A DNA stretch of 64,000 nucleotides from an uncultured Spirochaetales bacterium (GTDB taxonomy: Bacteria > Spirochaetota > Spirochaetia > Sphaerochaetales > Sphaerochaetaceae): the NCBI GenBank assembly GCA_944392695.1, contig CALXXN010000002.1:182593-246592 (forward strand). The letters are read 5' to 3'. A program made the position numbers and the translations under genes. Each line of letters begins with the position of its first letter. Position 1 is the first letter of the stretch. The notes below the pieces were generated by a model that saw only the letters and a list, made by a program, of their open reading frames with translations, did no database searches and was not told where the DNA came from. Of this stretch, positions 34,197 through 43,845 are shown piece by piece.

Positions 34197-36956
34197 TCAG
34201 GTTACTTCGTTACACACATGCCTGACTGCAAAGTTCGGGTCCATCTTGCACTTTTCAACGATGTATTCTTTTGTTGACACATCAATTCCATCTACCTTGC
34301 AAATCTGTCTTAGAATCAAGTTCTTGATATAAACATTATCATTGTCGATAAGAGTAATAAGTTGATTATTGATAATGCTTTCATACTCTGGGTAGCAAAG
34401 CAATTTGAACAAGATTATTGTAGCTTTCCACCTGATTTCCACTTGAGAGGATCTCAACCACTGCAAGGTATTCTGTAAAATCATCGAACTTACATTTTCT
34501 GGAAATATCTGGCATTCACTCATTTCCAGTATTCGTACAATAACATCCGCTACTGCATTGATCAAAGGAATATCGTCCACTATATATGGCATAAGCTCCA
34601 ACACTTCGGAATACAAGTCACGGCCTGCACATATGAACAAGAACCGCATGCTAATCCGCAGAGCCATGTCATTAATATTAGCTGAAAATAGAAAAGAGCC
34701 ATCAGAACTAATTGCATCCCTTTTTGCAAAAAGGTCATCAAAAATCCTTATGTTTCCCTCATATACTGATGGATACTTCAAAACAATAAAAGTCAATAGT
34801 AATATGGCATTTAGTTTTACAGATACACTCTCTTTCGACTCTGTTAACGTATATGCAACAGTTGAGACGATATCATCTAAGACAGAAGGTTCGAATTCAA
34901 CATTACTAGATTCCAATATTGACAATACAGCCCCAACTCCATACGAAGGATAATACGTGCCATCAGCACCCTGCTTTTTGTTATCCACCTTCACAACATC
35001 TATGTATTTCCGCAGGAGAACAGGGTAATCCGTATCTACACTTTCTGTCGTTTCCAACCGATACTCGCCTTCATAAAAACGAGGTAAGAACTCTTGGACT
35101 TTCCCATCCAGTTCATTTGTAAGTGAACGGGCCTGTTTCCTCAGTGCAATCAGGAAACCTGGGGGCGAACAAAGCATATCACGTTCGCTATCATTTTCCA
35201 TGGCCCGGATGATACAGGCAACAAACCTCATAGCTATCTCTGTCTTCACTTTCCGCAGATCAATATGCTTGGAAATGAATTTGGTCATGCTAAAGTAAAA
35301 CAGTTTTAAATGCCTTTCCAGGAACTTGCAACATATCTCACATGCAAGATCAGGCGATAATCGGAGAGCTACTTCTTCAAGACACTCAAAAACAACATAA
35401 CCGATAGAATATGTCGGCTTAGTTTCTGAAAGCCATTCAATAATAATGCCCGCAACAATTTCCTCATATCGCCTATAACTTTGCTCATCCAGGAAATATC
35501 CTACTTTTCCAAAGGCAATGATCAAACTGGTTTTCCGTTTATATTCAATAGTATTGTTCTCAGTGAAGTCCATAATCATTTTGGCATCTTCACTCGTCAT
35601 CCTATTAAGTATTTCGGGATATGCTCTTTCTATACTTTCTGCCTCTTTTTGTTTCCCACAGAACACTATGACTTTAAGCAAATTACGTCTAAAGCACCAG
35701 TCACCATATTTGCTGCACAAGTAGAACAGAAGATGTTTTATTTCATCATAAAACCCAAGCACATGGGTCAAAGAACCATTGTACATGGCTATGACAAGAG
35801 AACTTGCCAATGATTCGCAAAGCTGCACGATTTCATTACTAAATGTTATAGCGTAGGCGGATTTTATTCTTTCTTTGTACAATTCATCAATATATTTTTC
35901 ATTAACTGACCGGAGTATACGATCCAAAACTGGATAGTATACCTCCTCCGAACTATTCGAAAGTTCCTTCTGGGCCTCAGAAGTCGTCATGACATTGGAA
36001 ATATTATCTTTTTCAATCTGCATGTTCCGTAAATCAATGAGGATATCATTTTGTACCCATGCTGGCTGTTGTGTCTCCTTAGACAACTTGGAGGCTGACT
36101 CCAAATACCATATGCACTTCAAAATATCGCCTTGGAAATACATTTGAATGGCATTCCATCGCATTCTAACAACATCAAGAAATTTATCTTCTTGATACTT
36201 CCTTAACACTTCAAGAAATAAGCCAGCATTAAATTGTTCGATTGGACAATGCTCACACAAGACGCGTAAGAATCGAATCCCCCATTCATCAATCTCACCT
36301 GTATGCTTGACCCTTGCTGATGGTCTGTCGGCTGTTTTTTCTACAATGAACTTATAGATATAGTCACTAGTTCCATCAATTTCTTTTACAATCAGTTTTG
36401 GAATTACAGGTTGAAAAGGAGGTGTCGCAGCATCTACAATCTCTATCTTTTCCTGCACATCCTCATAATCCTGAGTTATAGGAGTAAGCCTGTCATAACA
36501 ATAATTATGATATATGTTCAAAATATCGTCTACGAGCCATTGAACGCCACAACTACTCAGCTCAGCAAAGCTGTGTACAGTCTTGCTTTTGGCATACGTT
36601 GCCCCCATCAAGCTTTTTTCCAATACCGTCTTTTCAGTTGAGTTCTCATCACAAAAACAGAACAAGGCTTTTTTCTTGTGCCTCTTCACTACATCTATCT
36701 CTGCTTGCACGCCACGCGGAACACCATCCTTGTTATCAATCAGGAAAATACAGACATCACTATCAACCAAATTCCATGTATAGTGATTTTCAGCCGATAG
36801 TGTCGAAGCCCCCTCCTGCTCAAATAGATATACATCGGCAACATTAGTAGCCTCAATGACGCTTTTAAGTTCACTGCGGACCTTATCATATTTGTCATTA
36901 TCGCCGCACTTCGAACTGATAAAGACCTTCAATTTATATTTACTATTCAACAACAT
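34197..36956 (-). CDS. DUF4062-like protein with long helical C-terminus
   Basis: Protein of 919 residues. The first 150 resemble DUF4062/TIR-like domains: KVFISSKCGDNDKYDKVRSE at 9-28, an aromatic-acidic patch, then DSDVCIFLIDNKDGVPRGVQ. The rest is almost entirely alpha-helical, with HEAT/ARM-like repeats best seen in the last 200 residues (EIRWKATIILFKLL, NVYIKNLILRQICKVDG). DUF4062 is often found on STAND-type and defence proteins. No NTPase motif is seen. A lone gene, AT-rich compared with the flanking sugar operons and inserted between them, so probably acquired. A role as a phage sensor/effector is inference. AGGA precedes the ATG. Confidence 0.72.
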   Translation of the reverse strand: MLLNSKYKLKVFISSKCGDNDKYDKVRSELKSVIEATNVADVYLFEQEGASTLSAENHYTWNLVDSDVCIFLIDNKDGVPRGVQAEIDVVKRHKKKALFCFCDENSTEKTVLEKSLMGATYAKSKTVHSFAELSSCGVQWLVDDILNIYHNYCYDRLTPITQDYEDVQEKIEIVDAATPPFQPVIPKLIVKEIDGTSDYIYKFIVEKTADRPSARVKHTGEIDEWGIRFLRVLCEHCPIEQFNAGLFLEVLRKYQEDKFLDVVRMRWNAIQMYFQGDILKCIWYLESASKLSKETQQPAWVQNDILIDLRNMQIEKDNISNVMTTSEAQKELSNSSEEVYYPVLDRILRSVNEKYIDELYKERIKSAYAITFSNEIVQLCESLASSLVIAMYNGSLTHVLGFYDEIKHLLFYLCSKYGDWCFRRNLLKVIVFCGKQKEAESIERAYPEILNRMTSEDAKMIMDFTENNTIEYKRKTSLIIAFGKVGYFLDEQSYRRYEEIVAGIIIEWLSETKPTYSIGYVVFECLEEVALRLSPDLACEICCKFLERHLKLFYFSMTKFISKHIDLRKVKTEIAMRFVACIIRAMENDSERDMLCSPPGFLIALRKQARSLTNELDGKVQEFLPRFYEGEYRLETTESVDTDYPVLLRKYIDVVKVDNKKQGADGTYYPSYGVGAVLSILESSNVEFEPSVLDDIVSTVAYTLTESKESVSVKLNAILLLTFIVLKYPSVYEGNIRIFDDLFAKRDAISSDGSFLFSANINDMALRISMRFLFICAGRDLYSEVLELMPYIVDDIPLINAVADVIVRILEMSECQIFPENVSSMILQNTLQWLRSSQVEIRWKATIILFKLLCYPEYESIINNQLITLIDNDNVYIKNLILRQICKVDGIDVSTKEYIVEKCKMDPNFAVRHVCNEVT

Positions 36957-37293
36957 ATGTCCTTTTCCTATCGTTATTTCTTAATGCGCACCTTAAATCA
37001 GATGCAATTTTGACGCCTGCAGAGTAAGCATTATCCAATACACTATACACTACATCCATCCTGACTGTAGAAAATAATAACAGTATGAAACGCCACTCTC
37101 TTAATTCAAGAGAATGGGAATATGGTATGCTTTTTCCACTAACATGCAGCCGATGGCAAACAAATCAATTCTTGAAACGAATGCCATCATACAAGTTGCA
37201 GGCTAAGATTTTCCTTGAAAAACTAATTTTGTGTTATTTGGCGTATCAGCAACGAGGTTGACAATTTCAAGCGGAGAGGAACCGTTGAAAGCT
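36957..37293. other. Intergenic region, divergent
   Basis: About 340 bases between the DUF4062 gene and the LplB-type operon. It must carry both promoters, but no clear -35/-10 pair stands out. A small inverted repeat (CTCTTAATTCAAGAG near 37098) is present. No gene seen. Confidence 0.4.
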
Positions 37294-38202
37294 ATGAAAT
37301 ACCTCAGAAAGGCCTGGCCCCTATACATCCTGATGTTGCCAGCACTGCTGTACACGATAGTATTCAAACTGCTACCTCTGTACGGTCTTGGTATCGCGTT
37401 CAAGGATTACAGCCTGTTCAACGGTCGGGATGCGGTTGATGCGATTGCAGCATCTGAATTTGTCGGCTTGGATAATTTCAGGAAGATTTTCAGTGAACCA
37501 GAGTTCCTGAAAGCCCTTGCAAACACATTCATCATTGGAGCACTGAAGCTCGTCATACTCTTCCCATTGCCGATACTCCTTGCTCTTTTCATCAATGAAA
37601 TCAAACAGAGGCATCTGAAAAGCTGCCTGCAGACCATATGCTACCTGCCACATTTCTTCTCGTGGGTCGTCGTCGCAGGAATATTCTTCAACATCCTCAG
37701 TACATCAGGGCTTGTGAACTCTTTCTTGCAGATGCTTGGGCTGGACAAGATCAACTTCCTCATGAATGGCAAGGTTTTCAGATGGGTCCTGGTGGTTTCT
37801 GATGCCTGGAAAGAGACTGGATTCAGCGCGATTGTATATATCGCAGCCATCAGCTCTATCAGCACCACGCTTTATGAGGCTGCAGAAATAGATGGAGCTG
37901 GCAGGTTTGACAGGATGCTGCATGTGACTCTGCCACAACTGACACCATCCATTGTCATCATGTTCATCCTGAAAACAGGCAAGATACTTGAAGAGAATTA
38001 CCAGCAAATCCTCGTGATGTACAACCCTGTTGTCTATGAGACAGCAGATGTGATCCAGACCTATGTATACAGGATGGGAATCGGGCAGATGGATTACACG
38101 CTTGGTGTGACAGTTGGACTTTTCAACTCAATCATTTCCTTTGCCCTTGTGTTGCTTGCCAACCTGCTGTGCAAACTGATCACGGGGAGGACTGCGATAT
38201 GA
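37294..38202 (+). CDS. ABC transporter permease, LplB type
   Basis: Inner-membrane permease of 302 residues of the LplB/YteP branch that serves large or uronic oligosaccharides. WPLYILMLPALLYTIVFKLL, LPLYGLGIAFKDYSLF and the EAA loop EAAEIDGAGRFDRMLHVTLP are characteristic. I chose ATG 37294; TTG 37285, in frame and better spaced from GGAGAGG, is a real alternative. Its TGA overlaps the ATG of the partner permease. Confidence 0.9.
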   Translation: MKYLRKAWPLYILMLPALLYTIVFKLLPLYGLGIAFKDYSLFNGRDAVDAIAASEFVGLDNFRKIFSEPEFLKALANTFIIGALKLVILFPLPILLALFINEIKQRHLKSCLQTICYLPHFFSWVVVAGIFFNILSTSGLVNSFLQMLGLDKINFLMNGKVFRWVLVVSDAWKETGFSAIVYIAAISSISTTLYEAAEIDGAGRFDRMLHVTLPQLTPSIVIMFILKTGKILEENYQQILVMYNPVVYETADVIQTYVYRMGIGQMDYTLGVTVGLFNSIISFALVLLANLLCKLITGRTAI

Positions 38203-39068
38203 AGAAGCCAAGAGGATTCAAGGATCCAGCGTATGTCATCGTGTCTTACCTGTTTCCAATCATACTCGCCATAATCATCCTCATACCCTTCCTAAATGTG
38301 AGCGCCAAGTCATTCAGCTCAAGCAGTGCGATTGTATCAGGAAGTGTTTTCTTCCATCCTATCGGCTTTGATTTGAGCAACTACTCATACATCCTTGATA
38401 CAGGATTGTTCGGAAAGGCCTTCGCAAACAGCGTATTCGTTGTCATCGTTGGCACCCTGTTGAGTGTCATGACGACAGCCATGGTGGCATATCCACTATC
38501 GAAGAAAGAACTGAAATGTGGGAAGTTCTTCAACTACCTATATCTGTTCACAATGGTTTTCACAGCAGGAATGATACCTGACTACCTGCTTGTCAGGAAA
38601 CTTGGACTGTCCGACAGCCTGTGGTCCCTGATTCTTCCAGGCATGATCTGGACATATAACATGCTCATCCTCAAATCCTACTTCGAAGCCCTTCCCCAGG
38701 AGGTGGAAGAGTCGGTATTTGTCGATGGTGGAGGTTATTTCTGCTGTTTCTTCAACTTCGTACTCCCGTTGTCCAAGGCATCCTTGGCAAGCGTCGCCCT
38801 CTTCTATGGTGTCTCCTACTGGACTGACTACACGAAAGCCATGCTGTATATCACCAGCCAGGATAAGAAGCCATTGCAATTGTTCCTGTATGAGATAATC
38901 GCACAGGGTGCTGTCTCGGGAGACATGAGCTCGTCATTTACACTTGTTTCTGCAGAAGGTGTCAAATGCGCAACAATAGTCCTTTCTATTGTGCCGATGT
39001 TACTGGTCTATCCTTTTATCCAAAGGTTCTTTACCGCTGGAATGCTGCTCGGTGCAGTGAAAGAGTGA
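38199..39068 (+). CDS. ABC transporter permease, YtcP type
   Basis: Permease of 289 residues pairing with the LplB-type subunit. ATG 38199 has GGGGAGG eight bases upstream and overlaps the previous stop; an earlier ATG lies within the upstream gene. Six helices, an EAA-like loop ESVFVDGGGYFCCFFNFVLP with unusual double cysteines near residue 200, and a C-terminal FFTAGMLLGAVKE. Confidence 0.9.
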   Translation: MKKPRGFKDPAYVIVSYLFPIILAIIILIPFLNVSAKSFSSSSAIVSGSVFFHPIGFDLSNYSYILDTGLFGKAFANSVFVVIVGTLLSVMTTAMVAYPLSKKELKCGKFFNYLYLFTMVFTAGMIPDYLLVRKLGLSDSLWSLILPGMIWTYNMLILKSYFEALPQEVEESVFVDGGGYFCCFFNFVLPLSKASLASVALFYGVSYWTDYTKAMLYITSQDKKPLQLFLYEIIAQGAVSGDMSSSFTLVSAEGVKCATIVLSIVPMLLVYPFIQRFFTAGMLLGAVKE

Positions 39069-39114
39069 AGGATATGTATTTCATGGAACAGATAACAACA
39101 AAAAGGAGGTTGTT

Positions 39115-40587
39115 ATGAAAAAGGTGTATGCAATTTGCACTTTGCTACTGTTGGCATTGTCTGCCTTTGCAGGAGGCAGTCAGGAGGTCCAGACGGTTGA
39201 ACCTGAAGGCGGGAAACCAGTCTTGAATTATGTATACAGCAACGTCGCATTCAATCCTGAAGAAGAACCAATAAAGGATGTACTCGAAGAAGTGACAGGC
39301 TATGAAGTCAAATACAACATGCTTCCTGCGGAAAACCCCGCGATGAAGCTGAACCTGGAACTGGCTTCAGGGAGCAAGTACGATATTGTCAGGATTTCAA
39401 CGGACTGGTTTGCGAACCTTGTCGCCCAGAATGCTCTCCTGCCACTTAACGACTTGATTGACCAATATGGTCCTAACATCAAGGCCCACATCAATCCGGA
39501 GTTCTTCGCATCAACCACGGTCAATGGGAATATATATGGCATTCCAAACGGAACCGCAAATCCCTATGGCGTATATTGGGGGATTGCCTTCCGTCAAGAC
39601 ATCCTTGATGAGTACGGTATCACCCTTCCAAATGACCTGGACTCATTCACAGAGTGCCTGAGGCAGATCAAGGAGAAGACAGGACTTATTCCTCTCACGA
39701 CAACCGAACCACTGGTCGACCATATAATGAGCGCCTTCTCCCTCTCAACCTATGCCAGGGAGGAAAACGGCAGGATCGTCCTGCGCCCACAGCAGGAAGG
39801 AATGTATGAGTATCTGGAATACATGAACAGCCTGTATGAAGAAGGATTGATCGACACAGACCTCCCCATCAACAAGAAGGAGAACGTGCAGGAGAAGTTC
39901 GTAAGCGGTCAGGCTGCCGCCTGTCTGATAACCTATGGAAGTGAGACCCCGATGGAAGTCATGCTGCCTGCCCTGAGGGCGAACTTCCTTGATGCAGAGC
40001 TCTCCTATATCCTCCCTCTCAAGAACAGTGATGGAGAACGGCAGGTAAGCCAGCTCGCAGGTGTGACCGACATGGTCGTCATCCCTGTCTCAAGCGAGCA
40101 CGCGGTAGATGTGATCAAATACCTCGACAGCACCCTGATACCTGAGAACTCAAAACTTCTGGCAATAGGAGAAGAAGGAGTGCATTACACCGTTGATGAG
40201 AGCGGAGCGAAGATTCCAATCCTTCCAAAGTTCTTCGAAGACAGGGGCAATTCCTGGTGGCTCGTCCCACTTAATGACTCATATGAATTCTCTAACTACT
40301 GGGCGGAGCTGAGGATCAGGAAGAATGAGGATGTGTTCAGCACATTCAAGGAACTGAGCAAATCAGCTGAATTCGGGCGCATCGACCCTACTGCCTATAT
40401 GCCGCTTACAGAAGTCAGGACTGAGTATGAAGCCAAACTCAAGAACATGGAACGCGACTACTACATCCAGATCATCTGTGGTGCAGTCCCCCTCTCTGAT
40501 TACGACGCCTTTGTCCAGAGATGGCTCGATGCAGGTGGACAGGAACTGACCGACGAGATCAATGACTGGTATTCCTCTAACAACTGA
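39115..40587 (+). CDS. Extracellular solute-binding protein (LplA/YtcQ type)
   Basis: Binding protein of 490 residues for the preceding permeases. The leader ends LSAFAGGSQE, a spirochaetal pattern; GGAGG precedes the ATG. Length and the N-terminal features (NVAFNPEEEPIKDVLEEVTG, later PNGTANPYGVYWGIAFRQDI) fit the family that binds complex oligosaccharides. It is the third gene of an operon that continues through a toroid-fold enzyme and a YesN/YesM pair. Confidence 0.9.
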   Translation: MKKVYAICTLLLLALSAFAGGSQEVQTVEPEGGKPVLNYVYSNVAFNPEEEPIKDVLEEVTGYEVKYNMLPAENPAMKLNLELASGSKYDIVRISTDWFANLVAQNALLPLNDLIDQYGPNIKAHINPEFFASTTVNGNIYGIPNGTANPYGVYWGIAFRQDILDEYGITLPNDLDSFTECLRQIKEKTGLIPLTTTEPLVDHIMSAFSLSTYAREENGRIVLRPQQEGMYEYLEYMNSLYEEGLIDTDLPINKKENVQEKFVSGQAAACLITYGSETPMEVMLPALRANFLDAELSYILPLKNSDGERQVSQLAGVTDMVVIPVSSEHAVDVIKYLDSTLIPENSKLLAIGEEGVHYTVDESGAKIPILPKFFEDRGNSWWLVPLNDSYEFSNYWAELRIRKNEDVFSTFKELSKSAEFGRIDPTAYMPLTEVRTEYEAKLKNMERDYYIQIICGAVPLSDYDAFVQRWLDAGGQELTDEINDWYSSNN

Positions 40588-40593
40588 TTCACA

Positions 40594-40622
40594 GACCTAG
40601 GGCATTACCCATGCCCTAGGTC
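40594..40622 (+). promoter_or_regulatory. Strong hairpin after the binding-protein gene
   Basis: A perfect 12-bp stem (GACCTAGGGCAT 40594-40605 with ATGCCCTAGGTC 40611-40622) and 5-base loop begins 6 bases after the stop codon; AATAAAAAG follows. It lacks a T-run, so it is better read as a 3' mRNA stabiliser or attenuator that keeps binding-protein expression above the downstream genes. Confidence 0.65.
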
Positions 40623-40636
40623 AATAAAAAGACAAG

Positions 40637-42379
40637 ATGCAGTATTTTTCTTCAAACCAAGACCATGAGATAAAAATCGATTACCCCCTTTCTGAGGACT
40701 TCGACCACATTGAAGTGCGGATCCACTCGGAAAGGAATTCGCCCGTTGCAAGACTGTCTGACACCTCCCCTCTCGCTCCGATGAATGAAGTGGGGCTGTC
40801 GCACCATGATGACGAATTGTATTTCCCAATGTGCGATATAGTTGTCGTGCCAGGACTGACGTTCAGATTCCATTTTGCAAAAGAAGATGGGAAGTTCTGC
40901 TTCAATACTGGTTATTGCAAGAAGACATCAAATATAAAGCACATCGTTGAAATAGATTCAGGGGAAATCCTGGCATGGGAGAATGACTTGTATGTTTCAG
41001 ATTCCACTAATGAGATTCTTTCATGCTATCTCGTAAAGAAGTGCTATCCTGTTGCCTACAGGCTCATCCAGACCTTCCAATTGCTCTCTCCCTGGTTCGA
41101 AGGAGATATCGAGCTGATTGGGTTCAGGGATGGACAAGAAAAGGCATTGTATACACAGCACATTTCAAGCAGGCCAGATATAAGAAAATCCGCAAAGACA
41201 ACAGAAAACCCATTGACCGCTGACTTGATGAGGATCAGGAACTACTTGCTGAATTCCCAGAACAAGAACAACGGGGAATTCACTGGAGGAGGCCTGTATC
41301 TTTTCTATGACGTTGATTCAAAATCCTATCGGGCTGGCCACTGGAACTGGACCTGGGGTGTTGCAATAGAATTCGCCTTAGAATATCAAAAACACGTGGA
41401 AGCGGATGATAAGCTGCTTGCCCTGGCATCATCCCTTGGAGACACGATGCTACGTTTCCAAGCACCTGCGGAATGCCCCAACAAGTGGATACGAGGTGTA
41501 GGCATGGGACGCTGGCAAAATGCGTTTGGCTCACCTCATTGCACCATTGGTTATTATTCAGTGGCAGACAGTGGCTTCTCTTCCCGATGGGGTCTTTCCA
41601 ACTTGCACAGGCAAACAGGAGACAGCCGGTACTTTGACTTCTTCAAGCGGCTTTGTGATGCCGCAATCCTGTGGCTGGACAGCTTTGATGTCATCCCATC
41701 CGATTATCAGGAAGACTGCGATGAGTTCACTCCATTCACACTTGATGAGACGATGTTCGGTACGGGCATCTTCCAGGTGATGTACGGACTCACAGGAGAT
41801 GACAAATACAAGGAATACGGGAAGAAGTATATCGACTCGATGATCCAGGTCCTGTACCTGGGAGGCGGGTGCTGGGCAAGGCAGTTCATCCAAAAAGGGA
41901 AACACAATTCAGGCTTCATGCATGACACCAAAGGTCATGGCTGGGCAACAGATGGACTGCTCTGTGCATATGAGCTTACAAAAGACGAATACTACCTTGG
42001 ACTTGCCGAGGAAACAGCACTCTTTGTCGGCAGGTATCAAAATGAAGATGGGAGCTTTTATAATTTCTCCGCCTGTGAAGACACTGGAGGCATAGGAGAG
42101 AAGTCAACAGCATTGTGGAGCTGGCTCTATTTCAGGTTGTATGAATTGACGGGAAAGACGATCTTCAAGAGACATGGTGACAGGGCATTGGCCTACCTCC
42201 ACTCCGTGCTTGGGCATGGAGATGATGACCCATTCCTGGAAGGTGCCTTAGTCGCATGTAGTGTGCAGTCAGGTATAATATATAGGCCATATTTCAGGAT
42301 GAGCTGCGCATATTCCTCGGCTTTCATGGGGCTCGCGATAATGAAGAAAATGGAGGTGGAAAACCAAAAGGTGGAATGA
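40637..42379 (+). CDS. Putative (alpha/alpha)-toroid glycan-active enzyme
   Basis: Protein of 580 residues, no signal peptide. The N-terminal 190 residues are beta-rich; the rest looks like an (alpha/alpha)6 toroid, with repeated helical hairpins and conserved-looking aromatic and acidic loops (AGHWNWTWGVAIE, MHDTKGHGWATDGLLCAYEL, NEDGSFYNFSA). GH88/GH105 hydrolases, epimerases and some lyases have this fold, but I cannot place it in one family. Downstream of an LplB/YtcP-type transporter, it probably acts on an imported oligosaccharide. Its stop overlaps the regulator start. Confidence 0.6.
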   Translation: MQYFSSNQDHEIKIDYPLSEDFDHIEVRIHSERNSPVARLSDTSPLAPMNEVGLSHHDDELYFPMCDIVVVPGLTFRFHFAKEDGKFCFNTGYCKKTSNIKHIVEIDSGEILAWENDLYVSDSTNEILSCYLVKKCYPVAYRLIQTFQLLSPWFEGDIELIGFRDGQEKALYTQHISSRPDIRKSAKTTENPLTADLMRIRNYLLNSQNKNNGEFTGGGLYLFYDVDSKSYRAGHWNWTWGVAIEFALEYQKHVEADDKLLALASSLGDTMLRFQAPAECPNKWIRGVGMGRWQNAFGSPHCTIGYYSVADSGFSSRWGLSNLHRQTGDSRYFDFFKRLCDAAILWLDSFDVIPSDYQEDCDEFTPFTLDETMFGTGIFQVMYGLTGDDKYKEYGKKYIDSMIQVLYLGGGCWARQFIQKGKHNSGFMHDTKGHGWATDGLLCAYELTKDEYYLGLAEETALFVGRYQNEDGSFYNFSACEDTGGIGEKSTALWSWLYFRLYELTGKTIFKRHGDRALAYLHSVLGHGDDDPFLEGALVACSVQSGIIYRPYFRMSCAYSSAFMGLAIMKKMEVENQKVE

Positions 42380-43845
42380 CTGTCCTGATAGTAGATGACG
42401 AACCCCTGGTAAGGGAGACACTTTTAGAAAACATTGAATGGAGCAAGCTGTACATCGACAAGGTGCTTGTAGCAGAAGATGGCAACAGGGCTCTTGAAAC
42501 CATGCGCTCCAATGATGTCGACCTGGTCATTTCGGATATCGTCATGCCTAACTGCAGTGGTCTTGAAATGGTTGAGCTGATGCATTCCATGGGAATCAAC
42601 ATACCTGTGATCCTCATCTCAGGCTATTGCGACAAGGAGAACCTTCTCAAGGCCATCCACCTTGGTGTTGTCGACTTCATTGAAAAGCCAATCTCACTTA
42701 AGAACGTGACAGGGTGTGTCTCCTCCGTAGTCAGGAGGATCAAAGGCATGGACAATGGTCACACGTCACTGGATCCAGAAGGGTTTTCCGATGTTCTTGC
42801 AACAGCGGTAAGAAGTGGTAAATTCCAGGATGTGGATAAACAGCTTCAGAAAATTGGAGAGCTGGCTTCGTACGACAGGTTGGGGATCTATGTATCTGCT
42901 CCAGTTGTAAGCAGCCAGTACAGGGAACAGGACCTATGCCATATAGCCAGCACACTCGGCAATCGTTGCTTCATGCGCTTCCTGTACCTTGATCACAGCA
43001 GGATATGCATCTTGATCCTCTTCAGGAACAATACATGCGATGAAGTGAACGTGATGCTGGAATCATTGTTTGCCAGGAAACTTGTTTTCGGTTTTTCATC
43101 CTCAAGCCTGGGCATGGGGACAGGGGCTGTCCATGCACAAGCCTCCATGGCCTCAGGCCTCGCATTCTATGGAGCAAATACAACAGCAGTCCTCCCCTAT
43201 CACGACCACTGCATGAAAGAAGGCTGGATTCCAATAGATGAGTATAAGACACTGCTCCATGCTGACAGAACGAGGTTGAAAGACAAGCTATCAGAAATGT
43301 TCTCATCACTTCGCAGGCACAGGTTCATCAATACGGATCATGTCAGGAATTCCCTGTATAAGCTGTATGAGGAAATAGCCAGATACTATATGGATATGAC
43401 CTCCCCTGACACCTCATCCGTATTATGGAAGAAGTCAGATTTCATGATGTACCCCCTATCCGCCATAGAGAGGTACGTTTTCCTGCTGATTGACAGGATC
43501 GACGAGACCATTGCAAGCAAGAAGCTTTCAATCGCGGTCTTGAAGGCGGAAGACCACATACGTAAGCATTACATGGACCCTCATCTCGACTTGTCAACTG
43601 TCGCTGCGGCGGCAAATGTATCAGTTCCTTACTTATGCAAGATCTTCAAGAGGGAAACAGGCTTGACCGTCAATCAATTCATACAGGATTTCAGACTTGA
43701 GAAAGCAGCCAGCTTATTGGAATCCGGCCAACACATGGTCTGGGAAATCGCCCAAGCTGTAGGTTTTGATGGATTTGCATACTTCTCAAAGCTCTTCAAA
43801 AAGAAATATGGCTGCCTGCCATCAAAATTCAGGATGATGCGATGA
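42376..43845 (+). CDS. YesN-type response regulator, AraC family
   Basis: Response regulator of 489 residues. Receiver domain 1-120 with the acidic pair VDDEP (7-8) and phospho-acceptor D54 in VISDIVMP; a middle linker of about 260 residues; C-terminal AraC double HTH (AAAANVSVPYLCKIFKRETG and the FAYFSKLFKKKYGCLPSKFR signature). It should activate the upstream transporter operon when phosphorylated by the kinase, whose ATG overlaps its stop. Confidence 0.92.
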   Translation: MTVLIVDDEPLVRETLLENIEWSKLYIDKVLVAEDGNRALETMRSNDVDLVISDIVMPNCSGLEMVELMHSMGINIPVILISGYCDKENLLKAIHLGVVDFIEKPISLKNVTGCVSSVVRRIKGMDNGHTSLDPEGFSDVLATAVRSGKFQDVDKQLQKIGELASYDRLGIYVSAPVVSSQYREQDLCHIASTLGNRCFMRFLYLDHSRICILILFRNNTCDEVNVMLESLFARKLVFGFSSSSLGMGTGAVHAQASMASGLAFYGANTTAVLPYHDHCMKEGWIPIDEYKTLLHADRTRLKDKLSEMFSSLRRHRFINTDHVRNSLYKLYEEIARYYMDMTSPDTSSVLWKKSDFMMYPLSAIERYVFLLIDRIDETIASKKLSIAVLKAEDHIRKHYMDPHLDLSTVAAAANVSVPYLCKIFKRETGLTVNQFIQDFRLEKAASLLESGQHMVWEIAQAVGFDGFAYFSKLFKKKYGCLPSKFRMMR

